A DNA stretch of 64,000 nt from Acinetobacter sp. ANC 4178 (GTDB lineage Bacteria; Pseudomonadota; Gammaproteobacteria; Pseudomonadales; Moraxellaceae): contig NZ_SJOD01000001.1 of NCBI RefSeq assembly GCF_004331175.1, forward strand, positions 124,001 to 188,000, given 5' to 3'. The position numbers were made by a program, and so were the translations under genes. The notes under the pieces are model-generated. The model did not search any database. It saw only the letters and a list, made by a program, of their open reading frames with translations, and was not told the origin of the DNA. This document shows positions 17,993-27,859 of the stretch, piece after piece (positions within the stretch are counted from its first letter, which is position 1; each line of letters opens with the position of its first letter).

Positions 17993-19063
17993 ATGAGACA
18001 AACGATTTTAGCTGTATTGTCTTTATCAACGATTGCTGCGCTCTTAACTGGGTGTGGTGGTGATATGGTACTTCTAAACTCTAAAGGTCCAGTTGCACAA
18101 GGTCAAAGTGACTTGATGATGACTGCGATCTATTTAATGCTATTGGTCGTTATTCCATCGATCTTAATGGCATTATGGTTTGGTTGGAAATATCGCTCGT
18201 CGAATAAAGATGCAGACTATAAACCTACTTGGGCACACTCAACTGCTATTGAAATTGTAGTTTGGGGTGTTCCAGTTATTATTATTGGTATTCTAGCTTG
18301 GTTGACTTGGTGGGGTTCACACAAGTATGACCCATACCGTCCAATCGATTCTGATAAAGCACCTTTAACAGTTCAAGTTATTGCTGAACAGTTTAAGTGG
18401 ATCTTTATCTATCCAGAGCAAGAAATTGCGACTGTTAACGAAATTCGCTTCCCAGAGAAAACTCCTGTGAACCTGCGTTTGACGTCTAACTTCACAATGA
18501 ACTCGTTCTTCATTCCTGCACTTTCTGGCCAAATCTACACCATGGCTGGCATGCAAACTCACCTGCATTTATTGGCAGATGAAACCAGCCCAGCTGAAGG
18601 CTACCGCGGTTTCTCTTCTAACTACTCAGGTTATGGCTTCTCTCAAATGCGTTTCCGTGCGCATTCAGTGACTGAAGCTCAATTTGCTGATTGGGTCGCA
18701 GCTGTGAAAGCAGGCAACGGTACTTCAATTAACCCTGCTGCAATTCAAAAAGGTATTTTAGACCAAGCTGAATTTGCAACCTTGCGTGATGGCAACCGTT
18801 CGCATCATCAGATCGAAGCTCTTATCGCTAAAGCGACTACTCCAGAAGAAAAGGCTGCTGCTGAAGCAATGAAGCCTTATCCAACTAAGCCACATCCAGT
18901 GACTTACTACTCTTCTGTTGAAAAAGGCTTATTTGAATCAGTAATCAACAAATACATGAGTAACTATCACGGTGCTGATCATTCAGCTACTGCGGGTACT
19001 CACGGGGCTGCTGCTGACGCACATGCCGCAGTTGAACCTGCTTCATCGGCTGTAGGGGAATAA
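17993..19063 (+). CDS. cyoA: Cytochrome bo3 ubiquinol oxidase subunit II
   Basis: A 356-residue lipoprotein subunit of the terminal quinol oxidase. It has a lipobox signal (LLTGC, then GGDMVLL), two membrane segments (about 40-62 and 85-108), and a periplasmic cupredoxin fold (TVQVIAEQFKWIFIYPEQEIATVNE...FFIPALSGQIYTMAGMQTHLHL) that lacks the CuA ligands, as expected for a quinol oxidase. It is longer than the E. coli subunit because of an Ala/His-rich C-terminal tail. The start at 17993 has GAGG eight bases upstream and begins the lipoprotein signal; the frame open from 17891 is leader. Confidence 0.95.
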   Translation: MRQTILAVLSLSTIAALLTGCGGDMVLLNSKGPVAQGQSDLMMTAIYLMLLVVIPSILMALWFGWKYRSSNKDADYKPTWAHSTAIEIVVWGVPVIIIGILAWLTWWGSHKYDPYRPIDSDKAPLTVQVIAEQFKWIFIYPEQEIATVNEIRFPEKTPVNLRLTSNFTMNSFFIPALSGQIYTMAGMQTHLHLLADETSPAEGYRGFSSNYSGYGFSQMRFRAHSVTEAQFADWVAAVKAGNGTSINPAAIQKGILDQAEFATLRDGNRSHHQIEALIAKATTPEEKAAAEAMKPYPTKPHPVTYYSSVEKGLFESVINKYMSNYHGADHSATAGTHGAAADAHAAVEPASSAVGE

Positions 19064-19066
19064 GAC

Positions 19067-21055
19067 ATGAGCTTCTTAGGTAAGTTAGGTCCAGACTCGA
19101 TTCCACACGATCCAATCGTGTTGGTAACGGTTGCTTTGATGGTTTTAGGTGGTATTGCCGCTTTTGCAGGCATTACTTACTTTAAAAAATGGAGCTACTT
19201 GTGGAACGAATGGTTCACATCTGTAGACCATAAAAAAATTGGTATCATGTACATCTTGGTATCTGTAGTCATGTTACTTCGTGGCTTCGCAGATGCAATC
19301 ATGATGCGTTTACAACTTTTCCTCGCTCGTGGTGGCGGTGAAGGTTACTTACACCCAGAACACTATGACCAGATCTTCACCGCTCACGGTGTAATTATGA
19401 TCTTCTTCGTAGCAATGGGTCTTGTCGTTGGCTTAATGAACATCTCTGTACCTTTGCAGATTGGTGCTCGTGACGTTGCCTTCCCATTATTAAACTCTGT
19501 AAGTTTCTGGTTATTCGCTGGTGCTGCTGGCTTAATGATGGTTTCACTTGCTTTAGGTGAATTCGCTGCTACAGGTTGGATGGCTTACCCTCCTCTTTCT
19601 GGTATTGAATACTCTCCTGGTGTAGGTGTTGACTACTATATCTGGGCGCTACAGATTTCTGGTTTAGGTACGCTTTTAACAGGTGTTAACTTCTTTGTTA
19701 CCATCATTAAAATGCGTGCACCTGGCATGAAATTAATGGATATGCCAATTTTCACTTGGACAGCTCTTTGTACTGCTGTTTTGATTATTGCTGCATTCCC
19801 TGTGTTAACTGCAACAATTGCAATGTTAACTCTAGATCGTTACTTCGGTTTCCACTTCTTTACCAATGAGCTTGGTGGTAGCCCAATGCTTTACGTAAAC
19901 TTGATTTGGACTTGGGGTCACCCAGAAGTATACATCTTGGTATTACCAGCATTTGGTATTTACTCTGAAATTGTGTCGACTTTCTCTCGTAAAGCATTGT
20001 TCGGCTACAAATCAATGGTGTATGCAACTGTTGCAATTACAGTATTGTCATTTGTTGTATGGCTTCACCACTTCTTTACCATGGGTGCAGGTGCCAACGT
20101 TAACGCGTTCTTCGGTATCATGACTATGGTTATTGCGATCCCGACTGGTGTGAAAATCTTCTCTTGGTTATTCACCATGTACAAAGGTCGCATTACATTC
20201 ACAACTCCAATGCTTTGGACACTTGGCTTCCTTGTGACTTTCGGTATCGGTGGTTTGACTGGTGTATTAATGGCTGTTCCACCTGCGGACTTCCTTGTAC
20301 ACAACTCTTTATTCCTTATTGCTCACTTCCATAACGTAATTATTGGTGGTGTTGTATTCGGTTTATTTGCGGGTATCATTTTCTACTGGCCAAAAATGTT
20401 TGGTTGGAAGCTTAATGAAACTTGGGGTAAAGCAGCATTCTGGTTCTGGTTCTTAGGTTTCTACTTTGCATTCATGCCACTTTATATCCTTGGTTTCATG
20501 GGTATGACTCGTCGTTTGAATACATATGACAACCCTGAATGGGATCCGTACATCGCAATTGCATTGTTTGGTGCAGTATTAATCGCAATCGGTATTGCAT
20601 GTTTCTTAATGCAAATCATTGTTGGTTTCTTACAACGCCATGACAACATGGACGTTACTGGCGATCCATGGGATGGTCGTGTACTTGAATGGTCTACATC
20701 TTCACCTGCCCCGTTCTATAACTTTGCTCATCTTCCAAAAATTAGCGGTATCGATACTTTCTGGAATGACAAAGAGAATGGTGTTGCTTATGCACGTCCG
20801 ACGTCTTATGAAGATGTTCATATGCCGACAAACCGTGCTGCTGGCTTTGTAATCGCAATGTTCATCACTGCTATGGGCTTCGGTTTAATCTGGCACATTT
20901 GGTGGTTAGTTGTCGTAACCTTTGTTGCTGCAATCATCAGCTTCATCGTAAGCTCTTTCACTAAGAAAGTTGATTACTATGTTCCAGCTGCTGAAGTTGA
21001 GCGCATTGAAAACGAACGCTATGCGATTCTTGAAAAACACTTGAAGAAGGACTAA
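19067..21055 (+). CDS. cyoB: Cytochrome bo3 ubiquinol oxidase subunit I
   Basis: A 662-residue heme-copper oxidase core subunit with about 15 membrane helices. It binds the low-spin heme b and the heme o3-CuB centre where oxygen is reduced, and it pumps protons. Diagnostic segments are [14 protein letters not shown], the [11 protein letters not shown] heme ligand helix, [17 protein letters not shown] with the His-Tyr crosslink pair, LHHFFTMG with the CuB histidines, and HFHNVIIGG near heme o3. The gene starts three bases after cyoA stops, within a tight operon. Confidence 0.97.
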   Translation: MSFLGKLGPDSIPHDPIVLVTVALMVLGGIAAFAGITYFKKWSYLWNEWFTSVDHKKIGIMYILVSVVMLLRGFADAIMMRLQLFLARGGGEGYLHPEHYDQIFTAHGVIMIFFVAMGLVVGLMNISVPLQIGARDVAFPLLNSVSFWLFAGAAGLMMVSLALGEFAATGWMAYPPLSGIEYSPGVGVDYYIWALQISGLGTLLTGVNFFVTIIKMRAPGMKLMDMPIFTWTALCTAVLIIAAFPVLTATIAMLTLDRYFGFHFFTNELGGSPMLYVNLIWTWGHPEVYILVLPAFGIYSEIVSTFSRKALFGYKSMVYATVAITVLSFVVWLHHFFTMGAGANVNAFFGIMTMVIAIPTGVKIFSWLFTMYKGRITFTTPMLWTLGFLVTFGIGGLTGVLMAVPPADFLVHNSLFLIAHFHNVIIGGVVFGLFAGIIFYWPKMFGWKLNETWGKAAFWFWFLGFYFAFMPLYILGFMGMTRRLNTYDNPEWDPYIAIALFGAVLIAIGIACFLMQIIVGFLQRHDNMDVTGDPWDGRVLEWSTSSPAPFYNFAHLPKISGIDTFWNDKENGVAYARPTSYEDVHMPTNRAAGFVIAMFITAMGFGLIWHIWWLVVVTFVAAIISFIVSSFTKKVDYYVPAAEVERIENERYAILEKHLKKD

Positions 21056-21059
21056 GACA

Positions 21060-21680
21060 ATGGCTGAAGTACTTCATCACGATAACCACGGACACGATGA
21101 ACATCATCATCATGATGATACTGACATCACAGTCTTTGGTTTCTGGTCATACTTGATGAGTGACTTGATCCTATTCGGTACACTCTTCATTGCTTTCGTT
21201 GTATTAAGTGGTCACGTTCCACCGGGTACACCAAGTGCAAAAGAACTTTTTGGTGAGTCTCTAGGTTTCGTATTAACTGAAACTTTTGCTCTCTTAATTT
21301 CTTCAGTAACATTTGGTTTTGCTGTACTTGCATCATACAAAAAGAATGTTAGCCAAGTTTTAATTTGGTTAGCAATTACTTGGGTATTTGGTGCATCATT
21401 CATTGGCATGGAACTGTACGAGTTTAATCACCTTGTACATGAAGGTTATGGTCCAAGCACAAGTGCGTTCTTATCTGCGTTCTTTACTTTAGTTGGTACG
21501 CACGGTATTCACGTAACTTCTGGTTTGGTATGGATGATCGTGTTAATGGTTCAAATCAAAAAATATGGTTTGACATTACCGAATACACGTCGCCTTGCTT
21601 GCTTGAGCTTGTTCTGGCACTTCCTTGACATCGTATGGATCTGTGTATTCAGCGTAGTTTATTTGAGGGGAGTTCTCTAA
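21060..21680 (+). CDS. cyoC: Cytochrome bo3 ubiquinol oxidase subunit III
   Basis: A 206-residue membrane protein with five helices of the heme-copper oxidase subunit III family. It starts with a His/Asp-rich cytoplasmic segment ([17 protein letters not shown]), then [21 protein letters not shown] and the conserved [19 protein letters not shown] and [17 protein letters not shown]. It follows cyoB by four bases and its stop overlaps the cyoD start. Confidence 0.95.
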   Translation: MAEVLHHDNHGHDEHHHHDDTDITVFGFWSYLMSDLILFGTLFIAFVVLSGHVPPGTPSAKELFGESLGFVLTETFALLISSVTFGFAVLASYKKNVSQVLIWLAITWVFGASFIGMELYEFNHLVHEGYGPSTSAFLSAFFTLVGTHGIHVTSGLVWMIVLMVQIKKYGLTLPNTRRLACLSLFWHFLDIVWICVFSVVYLRGVL

Positions 21681-22009
21681 TGAGTCACGATAATCATGCG
21701 TCTGATGCAGCTCACGGTACCGTGAAGCAATATACTATTGGTTTTATTGTCTCTGTGGTACTAACCATTGTTCCATTCTATATGGCAATGAACCCAGAAA
21801 ACTTCGGTCGTGGCGCAACCCTTGCAGTCGTTGGTATTACTGCAGTTGCTCAGGTTCTTGTACAGTTGATTTTCTTCTTGCACATGAACTCATCTGCAGA
21901 ACAGCGTTGGAACGTAATTGCATTTATCTATACGATTCTTACAATTGCCGTTCTTTTGATCGGTTCTGTATGGGTTATGAATTACCTTCACTTCAACATG
22001 ATGCTCTAA
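21680..22009 (+). CDS. cyoD: Cytochrome bo3 ubiquinol oxidase subunit IV
   Basis: A 109-residue small subunit with three membrane helices (KQYTIGFIVSVVLTIVPFYMA, AVVGITAVAQVLVQLIFFLHM, VIAFIYTILTIAVLLIGSVWVM). It matches the E. coli protein length. The ATG at 21680 overlaps the cyoC TAA (TAATG) and has a strong GAGGGGAG ribosome site, so the longer open frame is rejected. The subunit helps assemble the CuB site in the oxidase. Confidence 0.93.
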   Translation: MSHDNHASDAAHGTVKQYTIGFIVSVVLTIVPFYMAMNPENFGRGATLAVVGITAVAQVLVQLIFFLHMNSSAEQRWNVIAFIYTILTIAVLLIGSVWVMNYLHFNMML

Positions 22010-22019
22010 ACTGGTCGTC

Positions 22020-22898
22020 ATGTTAAAAAAGTATTTATTCCTGACTAAGCCAGGAATTCTCTTTGGTAACTTCGTTACCACTTTGGGCGGCTTCTTCTTA
22101 GCCGCCCAAGGTTCTGTAGATTTCCTTTTACTTCTGATTACTCTACTGGCTACAACTTTGGTTGTTGCATCAGGATGTGTAGTTAACAATGTCATCGATC
22201 AAGACATTGACCAGAAGATGCAACGCACTCAAAGCCGCGCACTTGTCCAAAAAACCATTAGCCCTAGTGTTGCGCTTATTTTTTCTGCAGCCTTAGGTCT
22301 TTTAGGATTTGGCATGTTGTGGTTTTATGTCAATGCCTATGCTTTTGGTTTCGCTGTTCTTGGTTTTGTTGTTTATGTTGGGTTTTATAGTCTTTGGAGC
22401 AAACGTACCACCATTCACCAAACTGTGATTGGTAGCATTTCAGGTGCAAGTCCACCTGTAATTGGTTATACGGCTGTTTCTAACGAATTCGATGTTGCTG
22501 CATTGCTGATTTTTTTAGCTTATGCACTCTGGCAAATGCCTCATTCATGGGGAATTGCGATCTATCGTTTCGATGACTACAAAAATGCAGGTATTCCAAT
22601 TTTACCTGTTGCACGTTCAATTTTACGTACCAAAGTCGAAAGTCTAATTTACGTACTTTTATTTGCAGCAGTATTAAACGGTCTATATTGCTTTGGTTAT
22701 ACAAACTTATTTTTCTTATTCACTTTCAATACTTTATGTGCCTATTGGGTTTATTTATCCATTATTGGTTTTAAAGCAGAAAATGATCAAGTTTGGGCTA
22801 AACGTTATTTCTTATATTCTGTAATTTTAATTACAGCTTTAAGTTTTAGCTTTAGTTTTAGTTATGTAAGCCCTGCCCCACATTTACCCCTTTTTTAA
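22020..22898 (+). CDS. cyoE: Protoheme IX farnesyltransferase (heme o synthase)
   Basis: A 292-residue polytopic UbiA-family prenyltransferase that adds a farnesyl group to heme b to make heme o for the cytochrome bo3 active site. It carries the first Asp-rich motif in NNVIDQDIDQKMQRTQSR and the GSISGASPPVIGYTAV and LWQMPHSWGIAIYRFDDYKNAGIPILPV segments typical of heme o synthases. It is the last gene of the cyo operon, 10 bases after cyoD and followed by a strong terminator. Confidence 0.96.
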   Translation: MLKKYLFLTKPGILFGNFVTTLGGFFLAAQGSVDFLLLLITLLATTLVVASGCVVNNVIDQDIDQKMQRTQSRALVQKTISPSVALIFSAALGLLGFGMLWFYVNAYAFGFAVLGFVVYVGFYSLWSKRTTIHQTVIGSISGASPPVIGYTAVSNEFDVAALLIFLAYALWQMPHSWGIAIYRFDDYKNAGIPILPVARSILRTKVESLIYVLLFAAVLNGLYCFGYTNLFFLFTFNTLCAYWVYLSIIGFKAENDQVWAKRYFLYSVILITALSFSFSFSYVSPAPHLPLF

Positions 22899-22928
22899 AA
22901 GATAGAGACCCCTCTCTATCTTTTAAAA
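22893..22928. terminator. 16-bp-stem terminator of the cyo operon
   Basis: Positions 22893-22908 are perfectly complementary to 22913-22928 around a CCCC loop. A- and T-runs on both sides of the stem let it work in either direction, and it overlaps the final codons of cyoE. Confidence 0.88.
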
Positions 22929-23114
22929 ATTTGATTTAGCCTTAAAGCTCAATAAAATAATAGTTACTATCCCCCATAAACTTACTTTTATTCAGTTACT
23001 TTCATTTGAATAATTGAATGCTTAAATCCCAGTCCAAATTCACAACATAACTTATTTTATGACTTGAATTTGGTTGCTAAACCATCTAAAATCTCACCTT
23101 CGCAAATTATGCGA

Positions 23115-23130
23115 CACAACCTAGGTTGTG
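23115..23130 (+). promoter_or_regulatory. Perfect 16-bp palindrome in the rpsF leader
   Basis: CACAACCTAGGTTGTG is fully self-complementary and lies about 60 bp upstream of rpsF. It could be an operator or an RNA dimerisation/hairpin element of the ribosomal protein leader. S6:S18 autoregulatory leaders exist in bacteria, but I cannot match that motif here with certainty. Confidence 0.4.
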
Positions 23131-23192
23131 ACTCCTTGCTTCCAACTTATTATTTTAACGTTGGGGGCTGTTCAAACCGTAAGGAGCTGACA

Positions 23193-23582
23193 ATGCGTCA
23201 TTACGAAATCGTACTTTTAGTACACCCTGATCAAAGCGATCAAGTCGTTGGTATGGTAGAACGCTACCTAACTCACATCAAAGAAGCTGAAGGTCAAATC
23301 CACCGTCTTGAAGACTGGGGCCGTCGCCAATTGGCTTACCCAATCAACAAGATCCACAAAGCTCACTACATTCTTATGAATGTTGAGTGTGGTCAAACTA
23401 CTCTTGATGAGTTAGAAGAATTGTTCCGTTATAACGACGCAATCCTTCGTAGCTTAATCATCCGTCGTGAAAACGCAATCACTGAAGAGTCTTTATTGGC
23501 TAAGAGTGCTGAAGAAAAGCGTGCGCGTAAAGCTCAACGTGAAGAAGCACAACTAGCTGCTCAAGACTCTGCTGAAGCATAA
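23193..23582 (+). CDS. rpsF: 30S ribosomal protein S6 (bS6)
   Basis: A 129-residue ribosomal protein beginning [18 protein letters not shown], with the S6 core [28 protein letters not shown] and an Ala/Glu/Lys-rich tail. It binds S18 in the platform of the 30S subunit. The start follows AAGGAG; the upstream open frame from 23064 has no S6 similarity and is leader. First gene of rpsF-rpsR-rplI. Confidence 0.97.
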   Translation: MRHYEIVLLVHPDQSDQVVGMVERYLTHIKEAEGQIHRLEDWGRRQLAYPINKIHKAHYILMNVECGQTTLDELEELFRYNDAILRSLIIRRENAITEESLLAKSAEEKRARKAQREEAQLAAQDSAEA

Positions 23583-23593
23583 GGAGAACATCA

Positions 23594-23821
23594 ATGGCAC
23601 GTTTTTACCGTCGTCGCAAGTTCTGCCGCTTTACAGCTGAGAACGTTACGTACATCGACTACAAAGATATCGACACTTTAAAACAGTACATCACTGAAAA
23701 CGGCAAGATTGTTCCTAGCCGCATTACAGGTACTAAAGCTCGTTACCAACGTCAATTAGCGCTTGCTATTAAACAAGCTCGCTACTTGTCTTTGATCCCT
23801 TACACTGACAATCATAAGTGA
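23594..23821 (+). CDS. rpsR: 30S ribosomal protein S18 (bS18)
   Basis: A 75-residue basic protein, [18 protein letters not shown], with the conserved [27 protein letters not shown] and [19 protein letters not shown] segments. It forms a heterodimer with S6 on the 30S platform. It sits 11 bases after rpsF with an AAGGAGAA ribosome site. Confidence 0.98.
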   Translation: MARFYRRRKFCRFTAENVTYIDYKDIDTLKQYITENGKIVPSRITGTKARYQRQLALAIKQARYLSLIPYTDNHK

Positions 23822-23830
23822 GGTTGAGCT

Positions 23831-24277
23831 GTGGATATTATCTTATTACAACGCATTAAAAACCTTGGTAAATTAGGCGATAAAGTTTCAGTTAAAGCTG
23901 GTTACGGCCGCAACTACCTTATCCCTCAAGGTCAAGCAGTAGCAGCTACTGAAGCTAACACTGCTGCTTTTGAAGCTCGTCGTGCTGAACTTGAGAAAGC
24001 TGAAGCTGATGTTTTAGCTGCTGCTCAAGCACGTGCTAGCCAATTAGACGAAGTTAACATCGTGATCACTGCTAAAGCTGGTGACGAAGGTAAACTATTC
24101 GGTTCTATCGGTACTCGTGATATCGCTGACGCGTTAACAAATGCTGGTCTTGAAGTTGACCGTGCAGAAGTTCGTTTACCGAACGGTGCACTTCGTCACA
24201 CTGGCGAATTCAACATCGCAATCCAATTGCACCATGATGTTGTTGCTGAAGTTCTCGTTACTATTGTATCTGAGTAA
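23831..24277 (+). CDS. rplI: 50S ribosomal protein L9 (bL9)
   Basis: A 148-residue elongated ribosomal protein with the N-terminal [37 protein letters not shown] domain, a long Ala/Glu helix and a C-terminal RNA-binding domain ([16 protein letters not shown]...[14 protein letters not shown]). The start codon is GTG at 23831, preceded by GAGGTTGAGCT, nine bases after rpsR. Confidence 0.97.
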   Translation: MDIILLQRIKNLGKLGDKVSVKAGYGRNYLIPQGQAVAATEANTAAFEARRAELEKAEADVLAAAQARASQLDEVNIVITAKAGDEGKLFGSIGTRDIADALTNAGLEVDRAEVRLPNGALRHTGEFNIAIQLHHDVVAEVLVTIVSE

Positions 24278-24286
24278 TTTCTTGCA

Positions 24287-24322
24287 AAAAAAAGGGCATG
24301 CTCACGCATGCTCTTTTTTTAT
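24287..24322 (+). terminator. Terminator of rpsF-rpsR-rplI
   Basis: A GGGCATGC/GCATGCTC hairpin with A/T flanks (24287-24301 with 24306-24320, loop TCAC) ending in a T7 run. Confidence 0.88.
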
Positions 24323-24477
24323 CTTCAAATTTTCTCATCAATAAATTCCAAGCCCACATTAGGCTGAAATTTTGATACTATCTTTACCCCAGAGTGCGTA
24401 TTATTGATAAAATCATCATGATGCATCGCACATCTATCTGCATTATTTTTTTCTGCATTTATCTTTAGGTTGTTGAT

Positions 24478-25923
24478 ATGTCTCAGGCGAATGCCACTGC
24501 TACTCCAAACTCATCCAAGGCAGACAATAAAATAAATGAGTCGAATCAACTCAAAGAATTTCGCACACCTCCACATAATTTAGCCATCGAGCAAGCAGTA
24601 CTTGCTGCCCTAATGACTGTTGCCGAGTCATTTGAGCAAGTCAGTGATGTGCTAAATGAACAAGATTTTTATGCAACACGCCATAAGTATATTTACCGTG
24701 CAATTGAAAAACTCGCACAAGAAAACTCCCCTTATGATGCAGTATTGGTAAATGACTGGTTAATTAAGCAGAATTTGCTGGAAGCAATTGGTGGTGAAGA
24801 ATATTTAATGCAGCTTATGGCTGACTCTCCATCAAGTTTCTATAACCTCGAAACTTATGCCAATAAAATTAAAGAGTTCTCGACTTTACGTAATATGATT
24901 AAAGTCAGTTCTGAAATTTTGCAGAATGCCTATGACACCAAAGGTCGTAGTGTCGGTGAAATCTTAGATTTAGCAGAAACCAATATTTTCTCGATTGCTG
25001 AACAACACAACAACAATAAGAAAAATGCAGGTCCAAAAGCCATTAATACCGTAGTTGCAGACGTTTTTGACAAATTAAATGAACTGTCTCAAATGGAAGG
25101 TAACATTACGGGCCTAACCACGGGTTTTGTTGAATTAGACAATAAAACTTCAGGCATGCAAGCAGGCGATATGATTATTGTTGCCGCACGTCCATCGATG
25201 GGTAAAACCACTTTTGCCATGAACTTAGTCGAAAGTGTGCTATTTAATTGTGATTTGCCTGCGCTGGTGTTCTCAATGGAAATGCCCGCAGACTCAATCG
25301 CCATGCGTTTGATTTCTGCTTACGGCAAAGTACATCAAGGTCATTTACGTGCTGGTAAACTAGACGGCGATGAATGGTCTAAAGTCACAGGTACGATTTT
25401 ACAGCTGCAAGAAAAGCATCTATATATTGACGACTCTTCTGCCCTACCTCCAACTGAATTACGTGCCCGTGCACGTCGTATTGCCAAACAACACGGTGGT
25501 AAACTGGGCTGTATCATGGTCGACTATTTGCAGTTGATGAAAGTTCCAGGTATGGGGGATAACCGTGTAGGTGAAATTGGTGAGATTTCTCGAAGCTTAA
25601 AAGCATTGGCAAAAGAAATGATGTGCCCTGTCATCGCACTTTCTCAGTTAAACCGTTCTCTGGAAAACCGCCCCAATAAACGCCCTGTAATGTCTGACTT
25701 ACGTGAATCGGGTGCGATTGAGCAGGATGCCGACTTAATTATGTTTATTTACCGCGATGAGGTTTATAACAAAGAGTCAAAAGAAGCTGGTACTGCCGAA
25801 ATTATTATTGGTAAGCAGCGTAATGGTCCAATTGGTACAGTCCGATTGGCTTTTGAAGGTCAATATACGCGTTTTAGTAACTTATCGCCTGAATACTATA
25901 GTCAGTACGATGACGAAGAATAA
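24478..25923 (+). CDS. dnaB: Replicative DNA helicase DnaB
   Basis: A 481-residue hexameric 5'-3' helicase of the replisome. The N-terminal domain begins at RTPPHNLAIEQAVLAALM after a ~30-residue polar leader. The RecA-like domain has Walker A in IVAARPSMGKTTFAMNLV (about residue 240), Walker B in GCIMVDYLQLM (about 345), the ALSQLNRSLENRPNKRPVMSDLRESGAIEQDADLIMFIYR block and the C-terminal KQRNGPIGTVRLAF. It is downstream of the rpsF block and upstream of alr, the order common in Acinetobacter and Pseudomonas. Confidence 0.97.
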   Translation: MSQANATATPNSSKADNKINESNQLKEFRTPPHNLAIEQAVLAALMTVAESFEQVSDVLNEQDFYATRHKYIYRAIEKLAQENSPYDAVLVNDWLIKQNLLEAIGGEEYLMQLMADSPSSFYNLETYANKIKEFSTLRNMIKVSSEILQNAYDTKGRSVGEILDLAETNIFSIAEQHNNNKKNAGPKAINTVVADVFDKLNELSQMEGNITGLTTGFVELDNKTSGMQAGDMIIVAARPSMGKTTFAMNLVESVLFNCDLPALVFSMEMPADSIAMRLISAYGKVHQGHLRAGKLDGDEWSKVTGTILQLQEKHLYIDDSSALPPTELRARARRIAKQHGGKLGCIMVDYLQLMKVPGMGDNRVGEIGEISRSLKALAKEMMCPVIALSQLNRSLENRPNKRPVMSDLRESGAIEQDADLIMFIYRDEVYNKESKEAGTAEIIIGKQRNGPIGTVRLAFEGQYTRFSNLSPEYYSQYDDEE

Positions 25924-25948
25924 AAAATGGGCGTTCAGCCCATTTTTT
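25922..25948 (+). terminator. Terminator of dnaB
   Basis: AAAAAATGGGC (25922-25932) pairs with GCCCATTTTTT (25938-25948) around GTTCA. Confidence 0.9.
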
Positions 25949-26199
25949 AATGCTAAATGATTTAAAAATAACATCCCTATAAAACTGCCGTGATCGAACA
26001 AAACCAATAACCCATACATTTAAATAGAATAAAGTCATGAAATAAGATGGGTATTTGATTTTTATAGGTCTACAATAACTGTCATATTTTGTGGAGATTT
26101 ACCTGAACGGTAATACCATCCCATATTTCTGATTCGATGACTTGAAATAAAACCCTTGTTTTAATCTTGCCATTCTCTGTTCCCAAAGGAGTCATTCGG

Positions 26200-27270
26200 G
26201 TGCGCCAAGCAACAGTTTGTATTGATCAATCAGCACTTCAATATAATTTAAACCGTGTTAAACAACTTGCCCCTAAGGCAAAAATCGTCAGTATGGTGAA
26301 AGCCAATGCTTATGGACATGGTATCAAAGACTGTCTTGCAGCCTTAAATAGTAGCGATGCTTTTGGTGTCGCCTGCTTGCAAGAAGCATTGGAAATCCGT
26401 GCTTTGGGCTATGAACAACCCATTACATTAATTGAAGGGATATTTTCCGCTGATGAAATGCAGACTGTCATTGCAGAAAAGCTGGAATGTGTCGTACATC
26501 AGCCACAACAAGTGAATTGGTTACTGGCCCATCAAGAACAATACACTGCCCTTGGACTCAAAGTCTGGATTAAGCTTAATAGTGGCATGAACCGATTAGG
26601 TTTTAAAGCCAGTGAAATTATTGCTGTCATTAATACCTTAAAAGCAGCAGGCTTTACCTGCGTATTGACCATGCATTTTGCCAATGCTGATGCCGACCAC
26701 CCGTTAAATGAACAACAAATTGCTCAATTTATTGATATAAAACAAAGTTGTGCTCCAATTCTTGCTTCATGTTGTAATTCAGCTGCAATTTATCGCTGGC
26801 CTGAACTCCATTTTGATTATGTGCGCCCGGGCATTATGTTATATGGTGCAACACCTTTTGCTGAGCGGACTGTAAAAGATTTAGATTTACAGCCCGTCAT
26901 GACCTTAAGTGCAGAAATTATTGCCTTGAATCATATTCAAAAAGGCGAAAAGGTTGGCTATGGTTCAACCTATACCGCATTACAAAACACGGATTTAGCC
27001 ATCGTTTCAATTGGCTATGGAGATGGTTACCCTCGTGCCTATGTCAAACAGAATTATGTTGTGATTAACGGGAAAATGCTTCCTGTCATTGGGCGTGTGG
27101 CAATGGATATGGTTGCTGTTGATGTGACAGGTTTAAATGTTGCACTTGGTACACCTGTTGAACTTTGGGGTAAACAACGCTTAGTAGATGACGTTGCTGA
27201 TGCAAATGGCACGATTGGTTATGAGCTTTTATGCCGTTTAAGCCAACGCCCTCATCGAACAGTTGAATAA
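26200..27270 (+). CDS. alr: Alanine racemase
   Basis: A 356-residue PLP enzyme interconverting L- and D-alanine for peptidoglycan. The PLP lysine is in VSMVKANAYGHGI (about residue 34), LNSGMNRLGF and the catalytic tyrosine segment KVGYGSTYTA (about 254) are present, and so is VIGRVAMDMVAVDVT. The frame is open from 26167, but a GTG at 26200 is preceded by AAAGGAG with eight bases spacing and gives the usual N-terminus (MRQATVCIDQSALQYNL). Its position after dnaB favours the biosynthetic alr over a catabolic dadX. Confidence 0.94.
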   Translation: MRQATVCIDQSALQYNLNRVKQLAPKAKIVSMVKANAYGHGIKDCLAALNSSDAFGVACLQEALEIRALGYEQPITLIEGIFSADEMQTVIAEKLECVVHQPQQVNWLLAHQEQYTALGLKVWIKLNSGMNRLGFKASEIIAVINTLKAAGFTCVLTMHFANADADHPLNEQQIAQFIDIKQSCAPILASCCNSAAIYRWPELHFDYVRPGIMLYGATPFAERTVKDLDLQPVMTLSAEIIALNHIQKGEKVGYGSTYTALQNTDLAIVSIGYGDGYPRAYVKQNYVVINGKMLPVIGRVAMDMVAVDVTGLNVALGTPVELWGKQRLVDDVADANGTIGYELLCRLSQRPHRTVE

Positions 27271-27280
27271 AAAAACACTT

Positions 27281-27312
27281 TAGATACTGCTCCGCTTTGT
27301 GAGCGGTATCTA
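27281..27312 (+). terminator. Terminator-like hairpin after alr
   Basis: TAGATACTGCTC (27281-27292) pairs with GAGCGGTATCTA (27301-27312) with one G-T wobble. It separates alr from the convergent BLUF pseudogene. The U-tract is weak. Confidence 0.6.
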
Positions 27313-27343
27313 TGGTTTCATTCTTTGGTCAACTGACCTGCGT

Positions 27344-27770
27344 CTATAACTGCTGATCTGGCATATGATATAGCAACTGTAAAAAATTCTGTAATGATGC
27401 TTGCTGAAATAATACGGGATTAAATTTGCTAGATCCCAATTGTGCAAAATAATGATGTACTTCTGAATGCCGACCTATATATTTCATACTCCAATCTGAA
27501 AAATGAAAATCAGTCTGTATTTGTTGTTGCGACAATATACTTAAATCAAAATGTCGCTGGTCTTTTTCTATTTTATTCAATAAGCTTAAAAACCGAATCT
27601 TGTTCTCCCTCCAAACATTGGAAGAAGCAACTATCTGCATAACACGATACCCCTTTGATCTTGAGTTTTACATTAAAATCTCGGGCTTCGGATAGAATGT
27701 CTCTTAAATCTTGTAGCCGTGTTTCAGAAGCAAGTTTTGCCTGACTGGCATAGCAAAGTTGGTACGTTAT
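27344..27770 (-). pseudogene. BLUF blue-light sensor gene (BlsA-like), lost start and frameshifted
   Basis: Read from 27770, the minus strand encodes a BLUF domain: TYQLCYASQ, then LQDLRDILSEARDFN, CYADSCFFQCLEGEQDSV and KLIE. It then hits an in-frame TAA at 27573-27575. One base out of frame, the domain continues as KIEKDQRHFDLSIL, FSDWSMKY and a C-terminal helical cap. If the first codon is counted as residue 1, the flavin-contacting residues fall at Tyr7 and Gln51 and the tryptophan near 92, the BlsA numbering. That first codon is ATA rather than ATG, though it is correctly spaced behind TAGGAAA. So two lesions are visible: start codon loss and a single-base insertion near 27575. The 98-codon frame ending at 27344 is only the 3' half. 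Confidence 0.8.
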
Positions 27771-27811
27771 TAATTTCCTATCTTATTGTTTTATTCATTG
27801 TGCAAATAAAA

Positions 27812-27837
27812 GAATAGCGCGATTTCTCGCGCTATTC
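27812..27837 (-). terminator. Terminator of the Anbu operon
   Basis: GAATAGCGCGA (27812-27822) pairs with TCGCGCTATTC (27827-27837) around TTTC. The following minus-strand sequence is moderately U-rich. Confidence 0.7.
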
Positions 27838-27859
27838 CTAGAAAAATAAGGATTAAATC

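Noticed and set aside
23064..23192. Extended N-terminus of rpsF
   Set aside because: S6 starts at MRHYE with a strong AAGGAG; the upstream codons resemble leader sequence.
27344..27640. Independent 98-aa hypothetical gene
   Set aside because: Its first ~30 residues are out of frame with the BLUF domain that the DNA still encodes upstream; it is the 3' half of a frameshifted gene.
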